Part shown: positions 51,597-59,585 of the stretch, one piece after another
Numbering within the stretch: position 1 is the first letter of the stretch
How the letters are laid out: every line of letters begins with the position of its first letter
NCBI RefSeq assembly: GCF_003057875.1
Contig: NZ_PYXZ01000005.1
Span: 32,689-96,688, forward strand
Length of the DNA stretch: 64,000 bases
Direction: 5' to 3'
Origin: Nocardioides currus
Lineage (GTDB): Bacteria; Actinomycetota; Actinomycetes; Propionibacteriales; Nocardioidaceae
Program-made: the position numbers and the translations under genes
Notes under the pieces: model-generated
Database searches by the model: none
What the model was told of the DNA's origin: nothing
Seen by the model: the letters and a program-made list of their open reading frames with translations, nothing else

Positions 51597-52199
51597 GGCG
51601 AGCGCCCAGGTCACGCTCAGGCTGGCGCCGACGTTCGTCTCGCCGGGCTCGATCTTGGCGGACATCGCCATCGCGTCCATCCCGCGCAGCGAGCCGCCAC
51701 CGGGCCCACCACCGTGGCCGATCGCGACCACGTCACCGAGGGCGGCACCCGCGAGGGCGGCCAGCCGCTCGGCCTGGCGGCGCGCATCGGCGTACGCCGC
51801 GGCGACGGCCTCGTCCCGGGCAGCGGTGGGGTCCGAGACCTCGAGGGCGACGCCGTCGACGGCCAGCGCGTCGCCGACCTGGGCGGCGAGCTCGTCGAGC
51901 AGGCCACCGGCAGCATCGAGGTCGGGGCACCCGATCGTCAGCGAGTGCCGCGCCTCGAAGCCGCGCTGCTGGCCCTGGTTGTCGTGCCACGGCCACACGT
52001 TGATGCCGCTCGACGCGATCCGCCTGTCCTGCGTGTGCCGGCGGGCGACCACGCCGATCTGCGACGCAGCCGCCGACGATGCGGCGAACGCCTCCGCCAC
52101 CGCCGCGGCGCGGGCGACCGCAGCGACCCGGACGACGGCGGTGTCGGGCACGACCGTGGTCGATCCCTGGCCGGTGACGGTGACGGTGCGCTCACTCAT
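51594..52199 (-). CDS. SIMPL domain protein
   Basis: The 201-residue protein belongs to the SIMPL (DUF541) family: it begins TVTVTGQGSTTVVPDTAVVRV, the typical VTGEGxxxxxPDxA strand, and ends with EPGETNVGASLSVTWAL. Unlike many SIMPL proteins it lacks a signal peptide, so it is probably cytoplasmic. The function is unknown. ATG 52199 lies 7 nt after TACGGT, indicating a leaderless mRNA. The stop codon is formed by the edge of the 43-bp repeat array. Confidence 0.85.
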   Translation of the reverse strand: MSERTVTVTGQGSTTVVPDTAVVRVAAVARAAAVAEAFAASSAAASQIGVVARRHTQDRRIASSGINVWPWHDNQGQQRGFEARHSLTIGCPDLDAAGGLLDELAAQVGDALAVDGVALEVSDPTAARDEAVAAAYADARRQAERLAALAGAALGDVVAIGHGGGPGGGSLRGMDAMAMSAKIEPGETNVGASLSVTWALA

Positions 52200-52212
52200 G
52201 GCGCCCACCGTA
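52200..52212 (-). promoter_or_regulatory. leaderless −10 (TACGGT) of the SIMPL gene
   Basis: TACGGT, then GGGCGCC (7 nt), then the ATG at 52199. Confidence 0.55.
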
Positions 52213-52239
52213 GCGAGCAGACGGGCGCTCGCCGGGCGG

Positions 52240-53130
52240 TCAGACGGTGATCTGCAGGCCCTCGAAGATCTCGCGGGTCGCCCGGGAGAAGTTGAGGGTG
52301 TAGAAGTGCAGGCCGGGCGCACCGCCCGCGAGCAGCGCGTCGCACAGCTCGGTGGAGATGCGGATGCCCTCGGCCCGCAGCCCGGCGGGATCCTCGGCCA
52401 GCGGCTCGATCCGGGAGCGCACCTCGTCGGGCATCTCGCGACCGGACAGCTCGACCATGCGGTTCATCGAGCCGAGGTTCAGGATCGGCATGATCCCCGG
52501 GATGATCGGCATGTCGACGCCCAGCGCGCGGGCCCGTTCGACCAGCCCGAAGTAGTCCGAGGCACGCAGCACCATCTCGGTGACGGCGAACTCCGCCCCG
52601 GCGTCCTGCTTGGCCTTCAGCACCAGCGCGTCGGCCTCCAGGCTCTCGGCGTCGACGTGTCCCTCGGGGAAGGCCGCGACGCCGACGGCCGCGTCGTAGT
52701 GCTCCTTGATGAAGGCGACGAGGTCGGAGGCGTACTCCAGGCCGTCCTCGGTCCCGACCCACGCGGCGCGCGGACCCTCCGGCGGGTCGCCGCGCAGCGC
52801 GAGGATGTGGGCGACGCCCGCGTCGCGGTAGGCGTCCAGGACGTCGGCCAGCTCGGCGCGGCTGTGGCCGACGCAGGTCAGGTGCGCCACCGGAGTCAGC
52901 GAGGTCTCGCGGGCGATCCGGCCGGTGATCCGGACGGTCGTGTCGCGCGAGCTGCCGCCGGCGCCGTACGTCACGGACACGAAGGTCGGACGGTAGGGCT
53001 CGAGCTCGGTGATCGCGCGCCACAGGCGCTCCTCACCGGCCTCGTCCTTGGGCGGGAAGAACTCGAAGGAGAACGACTTCTCACCGCTCTCGATCAGCTC
53101 GCGCATGCTGCGCCCGTGTCCCCGCGTCAT
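52240..53130 (-). CDS. metF: methylenetetrahydrofolate reductase MetF
   Basis: MetF reduces methylene-tetrahydrofolate to methyl-tetrahydrofolate for methionine synthesis. The 296-residue TIM-barrel enzyme has KSFSFEFFPPKDEAGEERLW, PTFVSVTYGAGGSSRDTT, ILALRGDPP, AAFPEGHVDAES, and MPIIPGIMPILNLGSMNR, all MetF blocks. The flavin is expected to be FAD; the Mycobacterium tuberculosis homologue at the same locus (Rv2172c) is reported to use F420, so the cofactor here is open. ATG 53130 lies 7 nt after TAGGGT. It is divergent from the polyprenyl synthase, as in mycobacteria. Confidence 0.96.
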   Translation of the reverse strand: MTRGHGRSMRELIESGEKSFSFEFFPPKDEAGEERLWRAITELEPYRPTFVSVTYGAGGSSRDTTVRITGRIARETSLTPVAHLTCVGHSRAELADVLDAYRDAGVAHILALRGDPPEGPRAAWVGTEDGLEYASDLVAFIKEHYDAAVGVAAFPEGHVDAESLEADALVLKAKQDAGAEFAVTEMVLRASDYFGLVERARALGVDMPIIPGIMPILNLGSMNRMVELSGREMPDEVRSRIEPLAEDPAGLRAEGIRISTELCDALLAGGAPGLHFYTLNFSRATREIFEGLQITV

Positions 53131-53143
53131 GGCACCAACCCTA
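53131..53143 (-). promoter_or_regulatory. leaderless −10 (TAGGGT) of metF
   Basis: TAGGGT, then TGGTGCC (7 nt), then the ATG at 53130. The short spacing leaves no room for a riboswitch leader. Confidence 0.6.
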
Positions 53144-53181
53144 GGTTCGGGTGCGGCCTCAGGCGGAATCCGTCCACTGGC

Positions 53182-53193
53182 TAGGCTCCTCGA
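53182..53193 (+). promoter_or_regulatory. leaderless −10 (TAGGCT) of the polyprenyl synthase gene
   Basis: TAGGCT at 53182–53187, then 6 nt, then the GTG at 53194. It faces away from the metF promoter 38 bp to the left. Confidence 0.6.
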
Positions 53194-54279
53194 GTGAGTG
53201 ACTCCCGGACCGACGCGTGGGACCAGGCGGCCTTCCGCGAGGCCGTGCAGCAGGCGCTCGACGCCTTCCTCGACGAGCAGCGGGCCCGCCTCACGGCACT
53301 CGGTCCCGACGCCGCGCGGCTCCTCGCCGAGGCCCGCACCTCGGTCACCGGCGGCAAGCGGTTCCGGGCCGCGTTCTGCTACTGGGGCTACCGCGCCTAC
53401 CGGCCCGGCCACGCCGACGACGACCTCCTCGTCCGGGCGTGCGCGGCGCTCGAGCTGCTCCACGCCAGCGCCCTCGTCCACGACGACCTGATGGACGCCT
53501 CCGACACGCGTCGCGGCCGGCCGTCCACCCACCGTGGCTTCGAGGCCGAGCACCAGCAGGCGGGGTGGACCGGTGATCCGGAGCAGTACGGCGCCGCCGC
53601 AGCGCTCCTCCTCGGCGACCTCCTCCTCGGCTGGGCCGGCGACATGCTGCGCCACTGCGGGCTCGCGCGCGAGCAGGTCGACGCCGCGATGTCGGTGTTC
53701 CAGCTCTGCCGCACGGAGGTGATCGCGGGCCAGTTCCTCGACGTGTCCGTGCAGGCGCGCGCGCACGCCGACGTCGACACCGCGATGACCGTCCTGCGCT
53801 ACAAGTCGGCGAAGTACTCCATCGAGCGGCCCCTCGAGATCGGTGCCGCGCTCGCCGGGGCGACGGCCCGGCAGGTCGAGGAGCTCGGCGGCTTCGGGCT
53901 CCCGCTCGGCGAGGCGTTCCAGCTCCGTGACGACCTGCTCGGCGTCTTCGGCGACCCCACGGCCACCGGCAAGCCCGCCGGCGACGACCTGGTCGAGGGC
54001 AAGCGCACCGTGCTCGTGGCCAAGGCGCTCGCTGCTCTCGACGGTGACGACGCGGACGCCCGGACGCTCGACTCCTCGCTCGGCACGCCGCTCGACGAGG
54101 CCGCCGTCACGCGGCTGCGCGAGATCATCGACGCATCCGGCGCCCACCAGCAGGTCGAGGAGCTGATCGGCTCGCTGGCCGACCGCGCCGTCGCCGCGCT
54201 CGACGAGGCGTCCGTCGACGAGCACGCGCGCGTCGTGCTCACCCAGCTGGCGTCGGCCGCGACCCAGCGCAGCGTCTAG
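53194..54279 (+). CDS. idsA2: polyprenyl (geranylgeranyl-type) diphosphate synthase
   Basis: The 361-residue trans-prenyltransferase condenses isopentenyl diphosphate with allylic diphosphates. It has GGKRFRAAFCYWGYRA, the first aspartate-rich motif in ALVHDDLMDASDTRRGRPS, GDLLLGWAGDM and the second aspartate-rich motif in FQLRDDLLGVFGDP with GKPAGDDLVEGKRT. Chain length is not certain, but the family and locus (beside metF, as Rv2173 idsA2) suggest C15–C20 products. The GTG at 53194 is leaderless. Confidence 0.93.
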   Translation: MSDSRTDAWDQAAFREAVQQALDAFLDEQRARLTALGPDAARLLAEARTSVTGGKRFRAAFCYWGYRAYRPGHADDDLLVRACAALELLHASALVHDDLMDASDTRRGRPSTHRGFEAEHQQAGWTGDPEQYGAAAALLLGDLLLGWAGDMLRHCGLAREQVDAAMSVFQLCRTEVIAGQFLDVSVQARAHADVDTAMTVLRYKSAKYSIERPLEIGAALAGATARQVEELGGFGLPLGEAFQLRDDLLGVFGDPTATGKPAGDDLVEGKRTVLVAKALAALDGDDADARTLDSSLGTPLDEAAVTRLREIIDASGAHQQVEELIGSLADRAVAALDEASVDEHARVVLTQLASAATQRSV

Positions 54280-54291
54280 CGCCCGAGTCGC

Positions 54292-54738
54292 TCAGTCCAG
54301 CGAGGGGACACCCGGGACCTCGGGTCCCTCGCCGCGCAGGAGCACCGAGAACGGCACCCCACGGTCGGCGTGGACCCGCGACCCCAGCACGCTGAGCGCG
54401 ATCCCGAACGCCTGCTCGTCGGCCCGCGCCAGCGTGCTCCAGCCGTCCCACAGGAGCACGACGCCGGCCTGCCCCGCACCGATGTCGTGCAGGCAGTCCG
54501 CGAGCGCGTCGAAGTTCTGGCCGTAGTGGCCCGGGAAGCCGAGCGCCTCACCCACGGCGGCCAGGAACTCCGGCTTCGTGCCGGCACCGGTCCACCCGTC
54601 GACGTACCCGAACCCGAAGCCGGCGTGCTCGACGGCGTGCTCCACGTCGGCGACGTCGAAGGCGCCGTGCCACTGGAAGATGCCGGGCTCGGCCTCCCCC
54701 TGCGTCAGGCCTGCCAACAGTCCGGCGAGTCCACTCAT
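54292..54738 (-). CDS. barstar family ribonuclease inhibitor
   Basis: The 148-residue protein has a ~55-residue N-terminal extension and then a barstar domain with the barnase-binding helix FPGHYGQNFDALADCLHDI. Asn75, Asp77 and Asp81 correspond to barstar Asn33, Asp35 and Asp39, the residues that plug the nuclease active site. It starts at ATG 54738, 4 bp after the ribonuclease stop, with AGGTG as ribosome site. It should protect the producer by binding cytoplasmic ribonuclease. It is tail-to-tail with the prenyl synthase gene. Confidence 0.92.
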   Translation of the reverse strand: MSGLAGLLAGLTQGEAEPGIFQWHGAFDVADVEHAVEHAGFGFGYVDGWTGAGTKPEFLAAVGEALGFPGHYGQNFDALADCLHDIGAGQAGVVLLWDGWSTLARADEQAFGIALSVLGSRVHADRGVPFSVLLRGEGPEVPGVPSLD

Positions 54739-54742
54739 GAGG

Positions 54743-55219
54743 TCACCTGGCGATCCGGGAGAAGGAGGAGTAGTGGTCGGCCGTCCAGAAGAACTCGTCG
54801 GACGATCCAGTGACGATGCGCCGCGCGCCGCGGTCGTCGGAGCCGGGGGTGGGGACGGTGTACTCGTGGTAGTAGCCACGCTGCCGGTCGGGCAGGATCC
54901 CCTCGCGGTTCTCGAAGGTGACGCCGTCGCGGTCGTAGGGGAAGGGACCGCCGTCGTCGATCAGCTCCAGCGTCTCGACCGCCTCGGCGGGCAGGTCGGC
55001 GACGTCGACGAACGGCAGCCCGCTGTCGGGGTCGGTGCCGGGGTCGCCGTCGGGGTCGCCGTCGGGGTCGCCCCCGGTGGACGACTGCGCCGACGGCGAG
55101 GAGTCGCGCGCCCGGTCCGCGTCCGCCGGGTCGGACTGCTGCTGCACCCACCAGAGCGCGACGAGCACCAGCAGCGCGACCACCGTCGCGAGGACCCTGC
55201 GCTGGGCGGTGACGCGCAT
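54743..55219 (-). CDS. secreted or membrane-anchored barnase-type guanyl ribonuclease
   Basis: The 158-residue protein has an N-terminal signal or anchor helix (about 8–24), an Asp/Gly/Pro-rich spacer (30–66) with GDPDGDPDGDP repeats, and a ribonuclease N1/T1/Sa-type domain (69–158). Glu119 in YYHEYTV, Arg130, Arg134 in RRIVTGSSDE, and His149 in TADHYSSF align with barnase Glu73, Arg83, Arg87 and His102, so the enzyme looks active. No cleavage site is certain, so it could be tethered. Its ATG overlaps the Rv2175c-like stop by one base (TGATG), and barstar follows after 4 bp. Confidence 0.9.
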   Translation of the reverse strand: MRVTAQRRVLATVVALLVLVALWWVQQQSDPADADRARDSSPSAQSSTGGDPDGDPDGDPGTDPDSGLPFVDVADLPAEAVETLELIDDGGPFPYDRDGVTFENREGILPDRQRGYYHEYTVPTPGSDDRGARRIVTGSSDEFFWTADHYSSFSRIAR

Positions 55220-55617
55220 CAGAACCCGAGCACCTGCGCGCGCCGCTTGACCTCGGTGCCGCGATTCTCGCGGAGGGCGTCGATCGGGCGACCGGGCAGG
55301 TCGTCGTCGGTGAAGATCCACGCGATGCACTCGCGGTCGTCGAAGTTGTTGTCGTGCAGCACCGTCAGCAGACCGGGCAGGCCCTTGACGATCAGCCCGT
55401 CCTGGAAGAAGGCCGCCGGGACCGACGGCCGGCCGCCGGGGGACGGTACGGCGCCGGCCAGCTCGTGGTCCTTGATCATCGTGCGGACCTTCGCCGGGGT
55501 GACGCCGAGGAGGTCGGCCGTCTGGTCCCAGTCGAGCCACTCGTCGACGAGCGCGCCGAGGTCGGCCTCGGCCAGCGGGACGGAGCGGTCGGGGGCCGTG
55601 TTGTCGGGGGACGTCAT
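55219..55617 (-). CDS. Rv2175c-like DNA-binding protein, probable PknL substrate
   Basis: The 132-residue protein has a winged/helix-turn-helix domain (LVDEWLDWDQTADLLGVTPAKVRTMIKDHELA in two helices) and a conserved C-terminal half (VPAAFFQDGLIVKGLPGLLTVL, DDRECIAWIFTDDDLPGRPIDALREN), quoted in parts. This matches Mycobacterium tuberculosis Rv2175c, a DNA-binding protein phosphorylated by PknL. A Thr/Ser-containing N-tail (MTSPDNTAPDRS) could be a phosphosite. It is divergent from the pknL gene, as in mycobacteria. The start is ATG 55617, 7 nt after GATGAT. Confidence 0.9.
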   Translation of the reverse strand: MTSPDNTAPDRSVPLAEADLGALVDEWLDWDQTADLLGVTPAKVRTMIKDHELAGAVPSPGGRPSVPAAFFQDGLIVKGLPGLLTVLHDNNFDDRECIAWIFTDDDLPGRPIDALRENRGTEVKRRAQVLGF

Positions 55618-55767
55618 GGGTCCCATCATCCACCGATCGCCCACCGCGGACGACACCGCGCCACGCCGGGGCGGGCGCGCGCCGCGGCGTACGGCGGCCG
55701 CGTTTCGTACGATGGCGGGACCGGATCCTTCCCCGTCCGATGTAGTTGCATGGCTGGAGGTCGAGCA

Positions 55768-57819
55768 GTGGAGCCACCCGAGCACGCCCGCGGCCGTGCG
55801 GACGCCCTCGTCGGGCGACTCCTCGACGGCCGCTACCGGATCGGTCCCCGCATCGCCCGCGGTGGCATGGCCAGTGTCTACGAGGCCACCGACATCCGCC
55901 TCGACCGCACCGTCGCGGTCAAGGTCATGCACCCCGGGCTCGGCGACGACGACGAGTTCGCCCAGCGCTTCGTGCGCGAGGCTCGGGCCGCGGCCCGGCT
56001 CAACCACCCGCACGTCGTCGGGGTCTACGACCAGGGCGACGACGACGGCGTGGTGTTCCTGGCGATGGAGCACATCCCCGGCCACACGCTGCGCGACGTG
56101 ATCCGCAAGGAGTCGCCGATGACGCCCGCGCGGGCGTTGTCGCTGATCGAGCCGGTCGTCTCCGCGCTCGCCGCGGCCCACCGCGCCGGTCTGATCCACC
56201 GCGACGTCAAGCCCGAGAACGTGCTGATCGGCGACGAGGCGCACGGCGGCCGGATCAAGGTCGCCGACTTCGGCCTGGCCAAGGCCGTCAGCGCCGACAC
56301 CCAGCACACGGCGACGGGCGGCGTGCTGATCGGCACCGTGTCCTACCTCGCCCCCGAGCTCGTCGTCGACGGGCGGTCCGACGCCCGCGCCGACGTCTAC
56401 GCCGCGGGCGTCGTGCTCTACGAGCTGCTCACCGGCAACAAGCCGCACGAGGGCGAGAGCCCGATCCAGGTCGCCTACCGCCACGTCCACGAGGACGTCG
56501 CGGCGCCGTCCGAGGCCGCGCCCGACATCCCGGCGTACGTCGATGCGCTGGTCGCCCGCGCGACGGCGCGCGACCGCTCCCAGCGGCCGGCCGACGCGGG
56601 CGTGCTCCTGCACCAGATCCACCGGGTCGCCCAGGCCCTGCGCGACGGCGTGGTCGACGACCCCGAGCTCACCGCGGACCTGGCCCCGTCGCGGACCGCC
56701 CCCGAGGCCGACGAGCTCCGCGACGTCTCGGACGACACCGCTCCCGAGCCGTTCGACCCGATCGCGATGGCCAACTACCGCGAGCACACGACCGCCTTCG
56801 AGCAGCTGCCCGCGCCCCGACCGCCGATCGCGGCCGCTGCGCCCACCGCAGCGAGCCCGGCACCCACCCCGGCGCCCGCCCCGGCCCGCAAGCCCTCGAC
56901 GCCGGTCCCGGTCATCACCACCGCTCGGCGTCGCTCGGTGCGGGGTCCGCTGGTCTTCCTGCTCGTGGTGCTCCTGCTGGCGGGCCTGGGCGGTGGGGCG
57001 TGGTGGTTCGGCTACGCCCGCTACACCACCACCCCGGGCGTGCTGGGCGTGACCGAGCAGGCCGCGACCTCCGAGCTGGACTCGGCCGGTCTGGCCGCGG
57101 ACATCGGCACGCCGCGCTACTCCGAGACCGTCGAGGCCGGGCTGGTGCTGGGCTCCGACCCCGAGCCGGGCGAGCGCGTGCTCAAGGACGGCACGGTGAC
57201 GCTCGTCGTGTCCCTCGGGCCGGAGCGCTACGACGTGCCCACCCTCGCGGGGATGACCGAGGACCAGGCGCAGGACGCCATCACCGAGGCGAAGCTGGCC
57301 AACGGCGAGAGCGTGGAGAAGTTCTCCGACAAGGTCGCGGCCGGATCGGTGATGCGCAGCGACCCTGCGGCCGGGACCACGGTCAAGCCGGACACCCCCG
57401 TCGACCTCGTCGTCAGCAAGGGACGTCGCCCCATCGAGATCGCCGACTGGACCGGTGAGGACGCCGAGAAGGCGACGAACGCGCTGGAGAAGCGCAAGCT
57501 CGTGGTCGAGGTCACCGGCGAGGAGTTCAGCGACACCGTCGCCGAGGGCGACGTGATCTCGCAGGAGCCGACGGCCGGTCCGCTGTTCAAGGGCGACACC
57601 GTCCAGCTCGTCGTCTCCAAGGGCCCCGAGCTCGTCGAGGTCCCCCAGATGCGCGCCAAGGGCGTGGAGGCGGCGACCCAGGAGCTCGAGGCCCTCGGGT
57701 TCGAGGTCGCGGTCGAGAACTCCGAGAACTACATCGGCCTCGGATTCGTGTTCAGCACCTCGCCCGGCGCCGGTGACATGGTGGCCAAGGGCAGCACGAT
57801 CACGCTCTACCTGATCTAG
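55768..57819 (+). CDS. pknL: Ser/Thr protein kinase with PASTA domains (PknL-locus kinase)
   Basis: The 683-residue kinase has a cytosolic catalytic domain (about 22–285). It includes the glycine loop IARGGMASVYEA, Lys52 in TVAVKVM, HRDVKPEN (His144–Asn151), and DFGLAK (167–172). An Ala/Pro-rich juxtamembrane linker, one membrane helix (about 393–415) and four PASTA repeats (about 420–683) follow. PASTA repeats bind muropeptides or lipid II. GTG 55768 is chosen for the GGAGG 7 nt upstream; an ATG six codons earlier is possible. It is divergent from the Rv2175c-like gene. Unlike M. tuberculosis PknL, it has the PASTA part. Confidence 0.93.
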   Translation: MEPPEHARGRADALVGRLLDGRYRIGPRIARGGMASVYEATDIRLDRTVAVKVMHPGLGDDDEFAQRFVREARAAARLNHPHVVGVYDQGDDDGVVFLAMEHIPGHTLRDVIRKESPMTPARALSLIEPVVSALAAAHRAGLIHRDVKPENVLIGDEAHGGRIKVADFGLAKAVSADTQHTATGGVLIGTVSYLAPELVVDGRSDARADVYAAGVVLYELLTGNKPHEGESPIQVAYRHVHEDVAAPSEAAPDIPAYVDALVARATARDRSQRPADAGVLLHQIHRVAQALRDGVVDDPELTADLAPSRTAPEADELRDVSDDTAPEPFDPIAMANYREHTTAFEQLPAPRPPIAAAAPTAASPAPTPAPAPARKPSTPVPVITTARRRSVRGPLVFLLVVLLLAGLGGGAWWFGYARYTTTPGVLGVTEQAATSELDSAGLAADIGTPRYSETVEAGLVLGSDPEPGERVLKDGTVTLVVSLGPERYDVPTLAGMTEDQAQDAITEAKLANGESVEKFSDKVAAGSVMRSDPAAGTTVKPDTPVDLVVSKGRRPIEIADWTGEDAEKATNALEKRKLVVEVTGEEFSDTVAEGDVISQEPTAGPLFKGDTVQLVVSKGPELVEVPQMRAKGVEAATQELEALGFEVAVENSENYIGLGFVFSTSPGAGDMVAKGSTITLYLI

Positions 57820-57824
57820 GCCCC

Positions 57825-57836
57825 TACGCTCCTCGG
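57825..57836 (+). promoter_or_regulatory. leaderless −10 (TACGCT) of the EamA transporter gene
   Basis: TACGCT at 57825–57830, then CCTCGG (6 nt), then the GTG at 57837, just after the pknL stop. Confidence 0.6.
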
Positions 57837-58745
57837 GTGAGTGCCGGGACCAGTGCGACGCCGCGGCGTACCACCCTGCTCGCGACCCTGGCGCTGCTGG
57901 CGATGACGGCCTGCTGGGGCAGCACGTTCTTCCTGGCCAAGGACCTGCTGGACCGGGTGCCGACGCTCGACTTCCTGGCCGTCCGGTTCGCCATCGCCTC
58001 GCTCGCGATGCTCGTGGTGGCGCCGTGCGCCATCGCCCGGCTCTCCCCCGAGGTCCGCCGCCAGGCGGTCGCGCTGGGGGCGTTGTACGGCGCCGCGCAG
58101 ATCCTGCAGACGGCCGGGCTCGCCCACACTCCCGCCAGCGTCAGCGGCTTCATCACCGGCCTCTACGTCGTCCTCACGCCGCTGCTCGCCGCCCTGCTGC
58201 TGCGCACGCGCATCGGTCCGATGACCTGGGCGGCCGTGGTGCTGGCCACCGCGGGACTCGGCGTGCTGACGCTCGGTGGCGTCAGCATCGGGTACGGCGA
58301 GGCGCTCTCGCTGGTCGCGGCCGTGGTCTACGCCCTGCACATCGTCGGCCTCGGCGCGTGGTCGCGACCGCAGGACGCGGTCGGGATGTCGATCCTCCAG
58401 ATCATCGTCATCACCGTGATCTGCTTCGTCGCCACCGTGCCCGACGGCATCGTGCTGCCCCACACCCCCCGCGACTGGTCGTCGGTGCTCTACATGGCGC
58501 TCTTCTCCGGCGCCCTCGCGATGCTCGGGCAGACGTGGGCGCAGGCGCACCTGAGCCCGACCCGCGCGGCGATCATCATGAGCATGGAGCCGGTCTTCGC
58601 CGCGGGGTTCGCGGTGGCGCTGGGCGGCGAGGGCGTGACCGCGCGACTGCTCGTCGGCGGTGGGATGGTGCTCGCCGCCATGCTGGTCGTCGAGCTCGTC
58701 CCGCGCCGGCGCATCGAGGCGGAGGTCACCCACATCGCCGTGTGA
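57837..58745 (+). CDS. EamA/DMT family transporter
   Basis: The 302-residue protein has ten membrane helices arranged as two EamA repeats. The first opens LLAMTACWGSTFFLAKDLLDRVP with the family CWGSTF motif. The second contains GALAMLGQTWAQAHLSPTRAAIIMSMEPVFAA, with the typical LxPxxAAxxxxxEPV ending. Members export amino acids, nucleotide-sugars or drugs; the substrate here is unknown. The gene has its own leaderless promoter, so it may not be part of a pknL transcript. Confidence 0.9.
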   Translation: MSAGTSATPRRTTLLATLALLAMTACWGSTFFLAKDLLDRVPTLDFLAVRFAIASLAMLVVAPCAIARLSPEVRRQAVALGALYGAAQILQTAGLAHTPASVSGFITGLYVVLTPLLAALLLRTRIGPMTWAAVVLATAGLGVLTLGGVSIGYGEALSLVAAVVYALHIVGLGAWSRPQDAVGMSILQIIVITVICFVATVPDGIVLPHTPRDWSSVLYMALFSGALAMLGQTWAQAHLSPTRAAIIMSMEPVFAAGFAVALGGEGVTARLLVGGGMVLAAMLVVELVPRRRIEAEVTHIAV

Positions 58746-58773
58746 AAGCCGCTCGCGGTCCCCCACCACTCCG

Positions 58774-58786
58774 TAGGCTGGGCCGC
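58774..58786 (+). promoter_or_regulatory. leaderless −10 (TAGGCT) of the zinc-ribbon protein gene
   Basis: TAGGCT at 58774–58779, then 7 nt, then the GTG at 58787. Confidence 0.6.
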
Positions 58787-59578
58787 GTGACGACCTGTGC
58801 CCGCTGCGGCCACGAGCTGGGGATCGGCCGCTACTGCCTCAACTGCGGCCACCCTGTCGGCGAGCCGGTCGCCGAGGCCGAGGCCCCCGCAGCGGCGCCG
58901 GAGGACGCGGTGCCGGCGGCTCCCACCACCGCAGCCCGGCCCCCCGCGTGGTCCCTCTGGGCGGTCGGGGTGGTCCTGGTCCTGCTGCTGCTGGCCGTCC
59001 TCGCGTCGTGCCTGGGCGGCGACGAGGACGAGCCCGGCAGCTCCGGGACGGAGGCGGACACGCCCGTCCAGCCGGAGCAGCCGCGCCGTCCCGTCGACCT
59101 CACGTCCGACGTGCGCATCGACGCGCCGCCCGCCGCACCGCCGACCACCGACCTCGACGGCCAGCGGGTCGCCTACGGGCCGCGTCGGATGATCGACGAC
59201 GCACCCGGCACGGCCTGGCGCACCGCAGGCGACGCGACCGGGCAGACGATCACCTTCACGCTGCCCGGACCGAGCACGATCCGACGCGTCGGCCTCGTCA
59301 ACGGCTACGCCAAGCAGGTGCCCAGCAGCACCGGCGTCGTCGACTGGTATCCCAACAACCGCCGCGTCACCGCCGTCGAGTGGGTCTTCGACAACGGCAC
59401 CACCATCCGCCACGTCCTCGCCGAGGTGCCCCGGCTCCAGCGCCTCACCATCGAGCCGGTGACGAGCGCGACCGTCCAGCTGCGGATCGTCGAGGTCACC
59501 TCGCCCGGGGCACCGCCGCTCGGGCGCGACTTCACCGCCATCGGCGATGTGGTCATCGCCGGCAACCCGGTGGCGTGA
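58787..59578 (+). CDS. zinc-ribbon membrane protein with discoidin-like external domain
   Basis: The 263-residue protein has a cytosolic zinc ribbon (CARCGHELGIGRYCLNCGHP, residues 4–23), an Ala/Pro linker, one membrane helix (about 56–76) followed by an acidic stretch, and an extracytoplasmic β-sandwich from about 105. The sandwich motif RMIDDAPGTAWRTAGDATGQ, with later LVNGYAK and RRVTAVEWVF, matches the discoidin-like, NADase-type glycan-binding domain seen in actinobacterial envelope proteins. It may sense or bind wall glycans near PknL. The GTG start is leaderless. Confidence 0.85.
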   Translation: MTTCARCGHELGIGRYCLNCGHPVGEPVAEAEAPAAAPEDAVPAAPTTAARPPAWSLWAVGVVLVLLLLAVLASCLGGDEDEPGSSGTEADTPVQPEQPRRPVDLTSDVRIDAPPAAPPTTDLDGQRVAYGPRRMIDDAPGTAWRTAGDATGQTITFTLPGPSTIRRVGLVNGYAKQVPSSTGVVDWYPNNRRVTAVEWVFDNGTTIRHVLAEVPRLQRLTIEPVTSATVQLRIVEVTSPGAPPLGRDFTAIGDVVIAGNPVA

Positions 59579-59585
59579 TCCGGTC

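Noticed and set aside
51102..51600. ORFs running through the 43-bp repeat region
   Set aside because: They read through repeats in several frames on both strands, overlap the ends of two supported genes and have no normal start context.
53131..53193. SAM or cobalamin riboswitch upstream of metF
   Set aside because: Only 63 bp separate metF from the divergent gene and both appear leaderless, so there is no room for an aptamer.
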